A DNA stretch of 64,000 nt from Amorphochlora amoebiformis (GCA_054601695.1 BAAHQB010000039.1:372001-436000), one strand, 5' to 3'; shown: positions 12,512-48,960, counted from the stretch's first letter. Numbers and translations are program-made. The notes: a model not told the origin generated them from the sequence alone.

Positions 12512-12546
<35 letters not shown>

Positions 12547-12668
12547 GAGGGAGAGAGAGAGAGAGTATACAAATACAACTATTATACATATCATATATAC
12601 AATATATATAATATATATATATATATATGTATGTGAATACATTTACATATGTATATATATATATTTAT

Positions 12669-12710
<42 letters not shown>

Positions 12711-13275
12711 GTACACCATATATGTATACTTACATTCATCCGTTAGCTATCCGCCTGGGCCGAGCTCGCTAAGAAAGCAGTCCTCTATATATATAACGCG
12801 CACCATGTATGTAATACTTACATCCATCCGTTAGATATCCGCCTGGGCCGAGCTCGCTAAGAAAGCGGGCCTCGACGATTTTATGGGAGAGTTTAACAAA
12901 TTCCAATCCTGGCTTACCTCTCTCCCCGGTAAAAAATATAAATTTCTTCTCTTATGACATATAAATACTTATGTAGATACAACGAATGTACAGATACAAG
13001 AATATGCATTTATATATATATATATATATATTTCTATATAATATAGTACATTACATATATATTTATCCCTAACCAAAAGAAAGAGAAAAGGTTTGAGGGT
13101 ATCTAGCTATTCTTGAAGCACATATCTAATATCTGATATCTGCATATCTAAATTTTTCAGGTATTGATGAAGCGAGTGCTCTGGCGGCAGCACTGGAGCG
13201 TATTAAGACTAAGGAGTTTGGGACTATTGTGTTTGATACAGCTCCTACAGGGTTGGTTTTAGAAATCTGTTTATA

Positions 13276-13318
<43 letters not shown>

Positions 13319-13328
13319 CATATGCATT

Positions 13329-13392
<64 letters not shown>

Positions 13393-13639
13393 CTCTCTCC
13401 CTCTCCCACTCTTTCGTTATCTCTGTCTATCTCTCTATCCCTCTCTTTCGCTCCATTTATATGTATTGGATATCCCCCCCATTCAGACACACAGTGAAGC
13501 TACTAGGGCTACCAGACGTTCTCCAAAGGGGTATTGACAAGCTCTCTACGGTGCTTAAGAAAGAGAGAGGAAATACTGAGAAGATAGTATCATATATTTA
13601 TATAGTTATATGTATATGTGTAATATACATATATATATG

Positions 13640-13673
<34 letters not shown>

Positions 13674-13786
13674 TGATATACCACGCATATATGAACAGGT
13701 ATCCAACAAGATAATGATGTACCTAAATAGCTTTCGCAATCTTTTCAACCCAAATGCGGACCAAACTCCTAACGTACAGCAGGTGA

Positions 13787-13837
<51 letters not shown>

Positions 13838-14176
13838 TTTCAACCCAAATGCGGACCAAACTCCTAACGTGCAGCAGGTGATTTATATATATTATATATA
13901 TATATATATATATATTAAGTTATATAGATATATATGTATATATATATATATTATATGTATATATATAATATTTTATATATGTATGTATATTCAATATACA
14001 CCTAAACCACACAGGCTTTAGTCCAAAAGCTTCAAAAGTACAAGGAATCAGTTCAGGTTAGTATACATATATATATATATATACATATATACATATATAT
14101 ACATATATACACACATATATATACACACACATATATATATATGTATATATTATACATATATATATATGTATGTATG

Positions 14177-14211
<35 letters not shown>

Positions 14212-14471
14212 GTATAATATTATATAGGAATCAGTTCAGGTCAACAGTGGGGTTTGGATTAGCTCAGGATTAAGATTAGGGATAGTATTAGTATACATAT
14301 ATATATATATATACATATATGTATATATGTATTTTATAATATTGTATATGGTATGTACATATATTCATTTATGTATGTTTATTATAAATTTACATACGTA
14401 AGTAAAACATGTATATGTGTGTATATGAATATAATATATATGTGTGTATGTAAACTGGATTTTATACATAC

Positions 14472-14540
<69 letters not shown>

Positions 14541-14615
14541 GATGGATAGATATACGTATGTGTATATATCATGTACATACTACGCACACACACATATATA
14601 TTACATACGTTTATG

Positions 14616-14668
<53 letters not shown>

Positions 14669-14775
14669 ATATACATACCATATATACAAATATATACAAA
14701 TATGAATATATATATATATATATATTATATATATTTATATATATGCATATATGTACAAATATATATACATATATT

Positions 14776-14831
<56 letters not shown>

Positions 14832-14929
14832 CGTGTAGGTCGTAGGGCTGATGCTGAAAGACCAGACCCGGACAAACTTTGTCATCGTTTGCATTGCAGA
14901 ATACCTATCGGTATAATTATAATGCATAC

Positions 14930-14960
<31 letters not shown>

Positions 14961-15098
14961 AATATATATATATATACATGTATATATATATTATATTATA
15001 TATATATATATTTTTATATATATATATATATAAAAATATATAAATATATATATATATATTATATAACCATTATATATATATATATATATATATATGTA

Positions 15099-15148
<50 letters not shown>

Positions 15149-15366
15149 ATAGGCGTGCCATGTATATATATATATATATATGTATATGTATATACATATG
15201 TATATATATATATATAGATATATGTGTATATTATATGTATATATATATATGTATATATATAATACATATATATATATATATATGTACAATATATATAATG
15301 TGTATATACAAATGTATAGATATATATTCATGTGTATATGTATATATATATATATATATATATGTA

Positions 15367-15408
<42 letters not shown>

Positions 15409-16241
15409 TACACCTTTACCCTAAGCCTAACCCTAACCTAACCCTAATCCGACATTCCAACCTGAACACTAATCCAAATCTTAACCCACTTAGGTCATGG
15501 AGTCGCGACGCCTCGTACAGGACTTGAAGCTGTAATATTCCTCTCTATTTGCAAGAGAATCCTAATCCTAATCCAACTCTGAGAGAGGAGTCCGAGAGAG
15601 AGAGAGACTCTGGAACGATTGAGAGAACGTTGAAGAAGGAGAGAGAGGGAGAGCGAGAGAGGGAGAAAGGGAGAGAGAGGGCGAGAGTGAGACGGAAAAG
15701 AGAGGAGAAGGTTTACACACTTCCACGCCGGTAAACCCCATGTACACATTCGGACAACAGCAGATATATGCAAACCCTTTCGCTTTGATATGATTTCAAT
15801 AGCTTTTAACACTAGTATAACGTGTTTTACCCGAGCAGTATGGTTACTATTAGGCGCCTGTATTCACATGGATCGTAACATGTTACTCTGGTGTTGTACA
15901 TGTGTTCACGGCTTATAAATCACATGTATATATACAGTTACACAACCATTATACCTCATCTCAAGGTCCTGATAATCATGTTGCACGGCTATATCTATCT
16001 ACTCTAAAGGCCTTCAAACAAACCCATATGCATGTTTGAATGGATGGTATACATGATTTTAAGCTTGCAGCTTGCAATCCTACATATATATGTATATATA
16101 TATATGTATATATGTGTATATATATATGTATTATTATTTTTACGCACATTGTATTAAACCAGTTAGTTCTGGGCGCTATATTATATATATATATATGTAT
16201 ATACATTACATACATATATATATGTATATACATATACATAC

Positions 16242-16292
<51 letters not shown>

Positions 16293-16347
16293 CATGGCAT
16301 CTCGAATACGCACATTGTAGTAAGCCAGTTGGTACAGGGCGCTATAT

Positions 16348-16411
<64 letters not shown>

Positions 16412-16464
16412 CAGACATGGCATATCGAATACGCACATTGTAGTAAACCAGTTGGTACAGGGCG

Positions 16465-16534
<70 letters not shown>

Positions 16535-16595
16535 GTATATTACAGACATGGCATATCGAATACGCACATTGTAGTAAACCAGTTGGTACAAGGCG

Positions 16596-16644
<49 letters not shown>

Positions 16645-16770
16645 CAGACATGGCATATCGAATACGCACATTGTAGTGAACCAGTTGGTACAAGGCGCGC
16701 CGACCGACGAGGATATTAAGGTCTATAGAAAGTGTACATAATATGTATGTGTGTTTGTATATATATACAT

Positions 16771-16812
<42 letters not shown>

Positions 16813-16816
16813 TTTG

Positions 16817-16869
<53 letters not shown>

Positions 16870-16968
16870 CCTTATATTACATACATGCATACGGATATGT
16901 ATAATACACACACACATATATATATATATATATACATATGCATATGGATATGTACAATACACACACAC

Positions 16969-17013
<45 letters not shown>

Positions 17014-17096
17014 ATATATATATATATATATGCGTATATATATAATATATATATATATAGGCATATATAATATATATATATATTTCATACATATGG

Positions 17097-17150
<54 letters not shown>

Positions 17151-17231
17151 ATATACATGTACCAGGACCTAGCGCCAGTTCTTGACAAAATCGGGTATGG
17201 ACCTATACATATATATATATATATATATGTA

Positions 17232-17264
<33 letters not shown>

Positions 17265-17269
17265 ATATG

Positions 17270-17339
<70 letters not shown>

Positions 17340-17881
17340 CTATGTATACATATATACATATGTGTACATATCTATGTAATACAACATACACATATATATA
17401 TGCATAGATATATACACATACAACATCTAAATCCAACCCAAAATACATATCCCCGCTATCCCTATCCCGAACCCTACCCTAGCCCTTAAACCGTAACCTT
17501 TAATACAAAACTTCAACCCCCTTCTTTCTCCTCTTTGTCTCTCTCAACGCTTAGCCCTAACCCAAACTCTAATCATATCTCTAACTCTATCTCTTAACCC
17601 TAATCCTGATGAAATTTTCTGTATTTTCCAATTTCTGTATTGATTTATACCAATTATATACACATATACACATATATATACACACATACACATATATATA
17701 TATATATGATATATGTATATACGTATAAGGCTTACGCAAAGGGCCCGACTGCGTAAGTGTATGAAGCTTATGGGGGCTCGCGAAGCTATTCAGAAGAAAT
17801 ATCTGTCTGTGTTAGCATCGGCGGTAGGAATATGTAAACTATATATATATGTATATATTATATATATTTATATATATACAT

Positions 17882-17919
<38 letters not shown>

Positions 17920-18242
17920 GATATACGAATACGTGTTATGTTTTTTAGTATACACAGACATATATACAAGAACAATGTATATATGTATGTATATGTGTGA
18001 GTATGTATGTACATAGATAAATACATTATATATATATATATATATATATATGTATACATATATATTATGTATAATATTTATGAAATATATTTATAAATCT
18101 TTTTGGGATATGCACATATTTATATATATTATATATACATAAAAAGGACGAATTGGAGAATGTTACCCTAGTTCCAATGCCTTTGCTGCCAGAGGTATAC
18201 ATAATATGTACATCAATATATATCCACATATATACATGTATA

Positions 18243-18293
<51 letters not shown>

Positions 18294-18322
18294 AACTATT
18301 CAGCTCGTAGGAAACTTAACTT

Positions 18323-18355
<33 letters not shown>

Positions 18356-18426
18356 ATATTTATAAGTATGTTTGATACATATTCATATATGTCCATACAT
18401 ATTATATTTGTTACAAAGATATATAT

Positions 18427-18482
<56 letters not shown>

Positions 18483-18521
18483 TATAATATATATATATAT
18501 ATATATATTATATATACATAC

Positions 18522-18558
<37 letters not shown>

Positions 18559-18777
18559 TAAATATATATATTATAATATAATATAGTAAAGACATGAATT
18601 CTACGTGTATTTATACCAATATATACCACGAAACAACAGGAGGTAACCGGAGTTGAAAAACTGGAGGAATTCTCACAACTTTTGCAGACTGGGGTAGATG
18701 ACAGCAACATCCATATGGTTGACGATCAGTACGGCTATGGTGCCGTGGAGTCAGAGGAAGTTATAGTATCTCCATAA
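11517..18777 (+). CDS. GET3: GET3/ArsA-type ATPase, organellar (plastid-like) form
   Basis: Fifteen exons with consistent phases, about 502 residues: 11517-11948, 12116-12241, 12382-12429, 12835-12928, 13161-13251, 13487-13586, 13699-13782, 14015-14056, 14839-14910, 15494-15531, 16648-16720, 17166-17194, 17730-17823, 18147-18194, 18640-18777 (TAA). Seen: deviant Walker [11 protein letters not shown] (residues about 126-135), [15 protein letters not shown] (switch I), FDTAPTGHT (switch II), [11 protein letters not shown] and [12 protein letters not shown]3 homodimers use ATP to hand tail-anchored membrane proteins to a receptor; bacterial ArsA exports arsenite. The CxxC zinc motif of cytosolic eukaryotic GET3 is absent (only a lone Cys in [10 protein letters not shown]), as known for plastid-type GET3B/C. 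An N-terminal extension of about 115 residues starts with a basic head and a hydrophobic segment ([17 protein letters not shown]) followed by a Ser/Gly/Arg-rich stretch, suggesting import into a complex plastid (inference). The in-frame ATG at 11403 is an alternative start. Many introns carry copies of exon edges. Confidence 0.93.
12713..12872 (+). repeat. Tandem duplication of GET3 exon 4 acceptor and 5' edge
   Basis: A segment with a CCGTTAG acceptor and the exon start (tatccgcctgggccgagctc) occurs at about 12745-12780 and again, as the authentic exon, from 12831. The period is about 89 bp. The first copy breaks off after aagaaagc into TA-rich sequence. Confidence 0.85.
13741..13882 (+). 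repeat. Tandem duplication of GET3 exon 7 3' edge and donor
   Basis: The 3' half of exon 7, from cttttcaacccaaatg through cagcag and its GTGATT donor, recurs 95 bp downstream at 13836-13878 with one base change (gta to gtg). The two copies are separated by an AT array. The copy keeps a usable donor but no acceptor. Confidence 0.9.
14226..14243 (+). repeat. Copy of GET3 exon 8 3' edge
   Basis: The end of exon 8 with donor (ggaatcagttcaggt, ending at 14056) recurs once at 14228-14242 after about 170 bp of AT arrays. Confidence 0.75.
15411..15460 (+). repeat. Telomere-like run in front of GET3 exon 10
   Basis: Degenerate CCCTAA copies in the pyrimidine-rich end of the intron, a few tens of bases before the CTTAG acceptor at 15493. 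It may supply part of the polypyrimidine tract. Confidence 0.75.
16140..16647 (+). repeat. Array of four pseudo-exons copied from GET3 exon 11
   Basis: Upstream of authentic exon 11 (16648-16720) lie four copies of its first about 54 nt: a worn one at 16140-16181 lacking the start, and three nearly intact ones beginning at 16292, 16415 and 16546. Each of those three is preceded by an ACAG acceptor. All end at ggcgct and run straight into TATAT repeats, so each lacks the exon's last about 20 nt and its donor. The spacers are (AT)n arrays. Copies start 123, 131 and 102 bp apart. The reading [17 protein letters not shown] is kept almost unchanged (N to S in the 16292 copy). Confidence 0.93.
17440..17610 (+). 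repeat. Degenerate CCCTAA-rich stretch in a GET3 intron
   Basis: Between exons 12 and 13 a pyrimidine-rich segment carries scattered CCCTAA-like words (for example near 17470, 17550 and 17595). No exon found in it. Confidence 0.6.
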
Positions 18778-20059
18778 CTGCGCGGAAACTTACTCAATGT
18801 ACACTCAATAGTTTAATTGTTGAAAGTCAACCACCATAGCGCTGCTGGCTCTAATTTACTACGATATCCTCTACTGAGTGGTCTATGTAAAGCATATATA
18901 TGTGTGCGTATACATGAATTACTGTATGGTACTGTCTAGACTGTACGGGTTGAATACTAATATTGATATACGTGTGCGAACGTATACGTACGTATACGTA
19001 TATATATTGAACAGTATACGTATACGTGTCACATACAAGCAGTCACATACATATGTACGTGTATGACTCGCATACGTACACTAGTGACTTAGGTATACGT
19101 ATCGTCGTGTATACGTACGTACGTACGAGATTAGTAACTTAATTACGTATACATATACTCATACTCAAATTACTCAATGCTAGTATATATCGATCGACTC
19201 ATGTGACGTGCTATGATATCATCACGCATACGTATGTATACTGAACAGTATACGTATACGTGTCAATTACGAAGCAGTCACATACATATGTACATGTACG
19301 ACTCGCATACGTACACTTATCGTCGTGTGACTCGTGTATACGTACGTACGTACGAATACATATACTCATACTCAAATTACTCAATGCTAGTAATAGCCTA
19401 GTATATCGATCGACTCATGTGACGTGCTATGATATCATCACGCATACTAATGGTTGCACCTAGTGCACTACGGTACTGTTCTCTATTGTACAATCTACCA
19501 TTCATTCATGGCACTGCGCGGAGTTACGCACGAGAAATTGTGAACTAGTACATGTACACCATATACTCTAGATACTACATATACTACACTCAGACTAATA
19601 CCATTATTGCACTACACTAGTCTAGCACGAAAGATCTCGATACTATCTGGACTATGGCTAATGCTACAGCCTAAGTCTAGAAGTGGAGCTATGTAGGCCC
19701 ACTGACTCTACGGGTTACGTACCTAGCGAAGTTATCTGCTTATTACTGGTTCATGTTATACAATTACTACGCAAGCATTAAACGTACGTATAGCAAAATA
19801 TAGGCGGGGCTATCAACATGCCAATGATTGGATCTGAGCATCATACACTACTTTATAGCTAGGCCAACGTTAAATTTGCATAAATAATGATCTTGATGAT
19901 TGTCAATCACCACTATGTATAATCATTCTGGACCAGGTGGCCAAGTAGTAATCGCATCGCTATCATACATACAGATGCATGAATGAGTTCAACGTTGGAG
20001 TTGCAGCATGTGATTGAATGGCGTTGCTAAATGAATCTCAAAGTCTATCGCAATCGAGC
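18778..20059. other. CTAG/ACGT-rich spacer between convergent GET3-type and MoaC genes
   Basis: About 1.28 kb without long AT arrays and without a coding exon I can support. It is dense in self-complementary words (CTAG, TATACGTATA, CGTACGTACG, TCGATCGA). It must contain both 3' UTRs and poly(A) sites. Short open frames in it (60-70 codons) have no recognisable content. Confidence 0.6.
19009..19446. repeat. Tandem duplication of about 230 bp, palindrome-rich
   Basis: The block starting gaacagtatacgtatacg at 19009 recurs at 19243. Shared landmarks in order: cagtcacatacatatgtac, cgtacgtacgtacga, atactcatactcaaattactc, tatcgatcgactcatg, gtgctatgatatcatcacgc. The second copy has an internal deletion of about 20-30 bp. 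Both copies carry TATACGTATA and (CGTA)n palindromes. Confidence 0.9.
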
Positions 20060-20191
20060 TCAGTGATCGACATTGATGTCTGATTTCCCTCCAGTTTTCC
20101 GAACCAGACGAGTTTCCTCAATCACCATCTTTTGTGATAAAGCCTTTTACAAATTAGTATAAACATATATATATATATAATATAATATAAT

Positions 20192-20233
<42 letters not shown>

Positions 20234-20388
20234 TATATATATTTAAGAGTATATCATATTTAATATCACAAGTATATTTATTATATTTCTAATATCAACG
20301 TATATATATTTAAGAGAAAGAGTGAGAGGAGAGAAGAGACCTTAGCATATATATATATATCTAATATCAATGTATGCTTATATCTATG

Positions 20389-20437
<49 letters not shown>

Positions 20438-20549
20438 CGAGAAAGAGAGGGAGGGACCTTGAGCATATCGTAGATGGTAAGAGCACACATGCTCGCGCCG
20501 GTAAGGGCTTCCATTTCGACGCCAGTCTTTGATGTTACCTGCGATAGCG

Positions 20550-20597
<48 letters not shown>

Positions 20598-20603
20598 GAA
20601 TAC

Positions 20604-20635
<32 letters not shown>

Positions 20636-20941
20636 GTACATTGTGTGTATGTTTTCAATATATGTAATGTGTGTGTACAGCAGATAACCTCTACTGTACA
20701 CTCGATACGCGCGCGAGCTGTGCCGTTTTCCCCAGATTCGTACATAACATTCACAGAGCAGGCCTATACATATATACTGATTTATTGATATACATTTATA
20801 TATATATATATATATACAGATGTATGTGCGTGTATAATATATGTATGTGTATATGTAATACATATAAATATATATAAACATATCTATATATATATATATA
20901 TATATATACATATATACACATATATGTATACACACACATAC

Positions 20942-21004
<63 letters not shown>

Positions 21005-21205
21005 CAAAAAAATATATAGGCTTTCGTTGCATTCAACGAAAATGTTCTCAAACATAAATATAATGTGTATATGTGCATCTATACATACGTTTACGTCTTC
21101 ACTTCATATGTATACATACACATATATATATATATATATATATATACTTTATATATGTATATATATATATATATGTGTTTAAATAGAATACACAGATCTA
21201 CTACC

Positions 21206-21255
<50 letters not shown>

Positions 21256-21650
21256 CCACAGATATGCTTCACCTCAATCGGAAGAGGATGACAAAACGGA
21301 ATAAGATCACTTGTTTTCTTAACAGCCTGCAAAAATATACTTATTTCTACCTAATCTTCTACATAATAATATCCATGCTTTCTCTCCACTTTTACCTAAA
21401 CCTCAGCCTATGTACACAAATGCGTGTATAAAACATGTGTTTATATGATTTTAATATGTTCATAATATATATATATATATATATATTTATACAAATATAA
21501 TTGTATGTACATATGTAAATATTCATATATATGTAATTACATACTTATGTGCATATCTATATGTAAACATACACACACGTATATATATTTATATATATAT
21601 ATATATATATATAACATATATATATATAATATATATATATGTAACATATT

Positions 21651-21693
<43 letters not shown>

Positions 21694-21740
21694 GTATGTG
21701 CGCATTTATACACACAATAAATGTGAGCATAAAAATATAC

Positions 21741-21807
<67 letters not shown>

Positions 21808-21982
21808 TTCCGCATATATACATATATATATATATATATATTCCTTTTACATTCATGTATTTTCACATGGTATACACATACGTTAATATGTTTACACAAA
21901 TACACACATATATATATATATTATAATGTTTAACATACAAACAATATATATACATGTATAATATATACTTATACATAAATAC

Positions 21983-22015
<33 letters not shown>

Positions 22016-22022
22016 CATACAT

Positions 22023-22072
<50 letters not shown>

Positions 22073-22687
22073 ATATGTATGTGAATCAAAAATGTATATA
22101 TATATTTATCTATATATATATATATTATGTATATATATGTATATATATATATATACCTATAATTGTCTACAAATAAAATTTTTGGTACGCATAAAAAAAA
22201 CATACACACCTATACATAAAAACAACCATATTTAACGTATTTCGGATGCACACATACACACATACATCATACTCTCTCTTACATACACATCAAATAACCT
22301 CCTAACGCTAACCCAACCAGCCTACCTAACCCTACCCTACCATAGTGCCAGCTATAATACCCGTGGCGAACACAGGACCTTTACTTGACTCAATTTCTGC
22401 CCTAGTAGCGTTGAGTTAGGCTTATGGTCAGGGGTTAGGATCAGGATCAGATTATTGAGCATGTCTTAGTCCGAGGACTATTCAGGATCAGGGAAAGCGT
22501 TACAGCGAGAGTTAGGTTGTATCACCCCTGATCCCCCAAGGTTTTCACCCTCGACGCAACCTCTGATGTGTGTTTTTTTCGTATAATACAAATGTGTTAT
22601 ATGTAATTTACACATAGATATACAAAGATGTATGTGTATGTATTTGTAGTTATGTATAATAATATATATATATGTAATATGTATCCG

Positions 22688-22727
<40 letters not shown>

Positions 22728-22755
22728 TAATATAAGTTCGTATATATACATATAC

Positions 22756-22787
<32 letters not shown>

Positions 22788-22794
22788 TTAAATC

Positions 22795-22851
<57 letters not shown>

Positions 22852-23509
22852 TTAAATCTATATATATATATACATATGTATATATATATATTCTTATAAA
22901 GAGTGAAATTAAGGAACCAAATGACAAAAGGCAACACTGAACTCTAACTCTATTACACTATACCCCGACCTGAACCGTAACAGTAACCTCAGCTCCACCC
23001 TCCAATTTATCCCTCTGAAACTATCAATTTTTCACTCTAATCCAAACCATCTGCCCAAGCTCTGAACTTAGTCGAACTGACCCTAAAGTTAGCCTTAGCC
23101 TATCTTCCTTTTTATTGAACCTTTACCTGCTTTTCTATCTTCATATATCCCATTCACTATCATTCTAACACTCTCCGCAACCCTAGCCCGGGCAGACGGA
23201 AATCATGAACTGCTACCTTCGGGAAGAAAGACCGATGATATAGCCCTCGCCGTGCGCTTTGTCACCTTCTTATCCGTCACGCTAAACACAACAGAACCCT
23301 TAGAACACAGCCATTTCGTACGAACCTCGGCTTAGAGTGATGACACCCTTTCTCCTTAGAATCGCAATTTAGCAAAAATCACCGAAATAATACTGCAATT
23401 TCCATCCATACCTCTTCATCGTTGGCATGTTGTCGGGCGTTACATGGGTCAGACAGCCTCGGGTAGCGCGGCGTGTAGTGGGTCGCAGGTGTGCCAAGCA
23501 ACGGAGCAT
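20060..23509 (-). CDS. CNX3: MoaC, cyclic pyranopterin monophosphate synthase, mitochondrial
   Basis: Seven phase-consistent exons, about 170 residues: 23509-23412, 23281-23217, 22396-22341, 21326-21273, 20763-20689, 20538-20458, 20143-20060 (TGA). MoaC converts the MoaA product (3',8-cyclo-7,8-dihydro-GTP) to cyclic pyranopterin monophosphate in molybdenum-cofactor synthesis. Seen in order: [44 protein letters not shown] (active-site His), [19 protein letters not shown] then ALTGAS (catalytic Glu region), [20 protein letters not shown] and RKTGGKSD (substrate Lys loop). These match the bacterial family over its whole length. The first about 18 residues ([18 protein letters not shown]) are Arg-rich without acids, a mitochondrial presequence, fitting the known mitochondrial location of this step in plants and animals. 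It is a separate gene here, not fused to a MoaA domain. Divergent to VPS34 and convergent with GET3. Copies of an exon edge sit near 20315-20345. Confidence 0.94.
20310..20350 (-). repeat. Worn copy of a MoaC exon 3' edge
   Basis: On the minus strand, gatatgctcaaggtccctccctctct (exon end and donor at 20458) is echoed by atatgctaaggtctcttctctcctct near 20345-20318, downstream in the same intron after AT arrays. Confidence 0.6.
22450..22483 (-). repeat. Dispersed repeat fragment (inverted copy)
   Basis: The reverse complement of this piece reads as the core of the dispersed repeat (cctcggactaagacatgct followed by aataatct) seen at 59935 and 61520 on the plus strand. It lies in the MoaC intron between exons 2 and 3. 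Confidence 0.8.
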
Positions 23510-23689
23510 GTTTGGTACACGTGTACAACGTGTGTTGGAGATCTACGGAGATCAACAGAGATCCAGGAGATTCAAAATCACGGGTATTCGGAGTCCAAAA
23601 ATTAGCTTTTATTATTTCGGCGTTGTGGTGAGGTCAGGTGGCATAAAGCCCCTTGCAAGGGTGGGCTATATCTCCCCAATTCAATTTCA
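23510..23689. promoter_or_regulatory. Divergent promoter between MoaC and VPS34
   Basis: 180 bp between the MoaC start (23509, minus) and the proposed VPS34 start (23690, plus), of balanced composition and without AT arrays. Both 5' UTRs and core promoters must fit here or overlap the opposite gene. Confidence 0.5.
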
Positions 23690-42308
<18,619 letters not shown>

Positions 42309-44135
42309 GGAAGTAAAAGTTACAAAGTTCAGAATGCCTGAATCAAAAATAGCTCCCGGTAGATCATCGATCTGGAAGATGAATTAATAACAAAAAATTA
42401 CTACTAGGTAGTATCTAATGCATGTAATACTAGTAGTATAACCTAGATAACGGTATCTAGTAGTATATAGTGCTGACTACTTCCAGATAAATTATTAATT
42501 CTGTATTTGTATCTCCAAGTACAAGGCCGCGAGTCCGCTAGAGTGATATTTTTGAGGCTCTAGATCTCCTAGATCTCTTTGGTACTAGATCTATAGGATC
42601 TGGAGATATCTACTAGATCTAGATGAAGTTTTCAGGTATAGTGTCTAAAGTATAGATACAATTTTCTAGATTTTACTAGTTTATTGTCTAGATTGTATCG
42701 ATCTAGTCAATATACTAGTATATACACGTACAATACACATACGATATCTAGTTATAACCAGACGATATATAACGTGCCCACTTTCTAGACTTTAGCCATG
42801 CATATATGCCATGATTGAACTCAACTTGGCAACGCGAGAATGTAGTATATACGCTTCTCGGATATATCGACTAGCTATAGCTATAGCTGCATGACTGCGC
42901 AAGATCTAGACTGTCTTTCTATGGTTGAATTGGTTTCGCAACCGGAAGACAAGAAAGATCACAACTCTAGCAACTGCGGTCTCGGCAATGTTCTTTTTTA
43001 CAACCTTACTAGCTTACTTTCGCTCTCCCTTTCCTTTCATTTCCATTTTTTGATAATTCCAACATGCTAAAGGGAAGCATTCATACGCACATACGCAAAA
43101 ATAGAAAAAATAAGATACAGGTGAGGGAACACCCAAACCTGAAGAAATCGATTAGATTTAGATGCTGAATAGTAATATGAAGGTCTTGCGTAAGGAGGGC
43201 AGTATTGAACCCCCTCCGAACTCACCTTCTAGAAAGAAAATTTCTAGTTAAATGTTTTTTTTTTTTTTTTTCTGTCATACGAAAGAAAGTAAAACAAGCA
43301 ATGAAGGGTAGAAGTAAAAGATAAGCCTACACATATGATGATATCCGAATGCCTCTTTTTCTAGAGCGTTTATTTTTTTTGTTAAATATTCTGGATTACT
43401 GGTTTATATTTGTGAATTAAGACCCTTAAAAAGGGAAGAGAAACATTGGTACAAAGGGGAAAGCGACGATCTTCACCCCCAGAAAGACGGTGAAGGCTAA
43501 TAAAACCTGGAGAATCAAAACGGAGAAAAAAACATTTGCATACTCTTTTTAAAAAATAAAAAAATGTTTCACTTCCTCTTTTTTTGTTTTTCTAAGCTTT
43601 TTTACTTGCTTTTTATTTAAGTGTTATGAATTCTGCCCTCACTTCGGAGGGAGAGGATTTAAGAAAGAATACTAAGGTACTTGTGATACACGCAATATAT
43701 GCGCATAATATATATGTATAGATACGTAATATACTTCTAGATATCGTATTGTTTCTGGCAGTGAAGAGAAATCAGATTGAGATAGAGATAAGCTCGTATT
43801 CCCAAAGAAAAGAAACACAAAAACCCCAAACGGAACAACGCACAAAACAAACACGAACCAGCCCGACAAAAACGAACAAAAAGAACACACACGAACAAAA
43901 CGACAGGAAAAACGATTGCAGTTTTTTTTTTTTTAATTCTTCGCCTTTCTTTTGCATTCTCTCTCTCTCTAATTTTATCCCCTCGCCCCTCGCGTGCGTC
44001 TCTTTCGCCCCGAACGACCTCGGAGGGCGGCTGTGATTAGGAGAAATATCCATGATTACCAGAAATAGTCGAAGGGTCAATGTTGGGGAACAGGAGGGAG
44101 AGAAAAGAGAAAATTGAAGAGAAGAGAAGAGAAAA
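42309..44135. other. Spacer between convergent VPS34 and zinc-finger genes
   Basis: 42309-42930 is rich in CTAG, AGATCT and ACTAG words with no AT arrays. 42930-44135 is of mixed composition with poly(T)/poly(A) runs (for example 43256-43270, 43921-43933). No exon supported. Presumed to hold the two 3' UTRs. Confidence 0.6.
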
Positions 44136-48522
<4,387 letters not shown>

Positions 48523-48655
48523 GTTGGCTCGGATTAGGTTAGATCTTCAGGTTAGATTTTACTTCTCGAAGAGCCGCTTGTGTACGACTGAGACTCGGTA
48601 TTATTTCTGATGTGCAAGGATATAGACATTTTTGGTTATATACATATATATATGT

Positions 48656-48703
<48 letters not shown>

Positions 48704-48746
48704 CATATATTATATATGCGCGTCGCAAGTAGTAATTATTAGGTGA
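48523..48746. other. Spacer between two minus-strand genes
   Basis: About 220 bp with an AT array at 48660-48702. It lies between the stop of the unrecognised gene (48747) and the proposed start of the zinc-finger gene, so it should contain that gene's promoter. Confidence 0.45.
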
Positions 48747-48874
48747 TTACTCGACGGTATCATTAATCGCCGTTGCAGCCCTCGCTCGTTTGCCTCCCGG
48801 TAGAGAATGCAGGATATTTTTCTTACCTCGACGGTTTCCACCTGATAATTTTAGGTATAAAACTATTATTAATA

Positions 48875-48908
<34 letters not shown>

Positions 48909-48915
48909 TAATATG

Positions 48916-48960
<45 letters not shown>

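Noticed and set aside
16140-16720. CRISPR-like array (regular repeats with spacers)
   Set aside because: The repeats are pieces of the GET3 exon and the spacers are all AT; the genome is eukaryotic.
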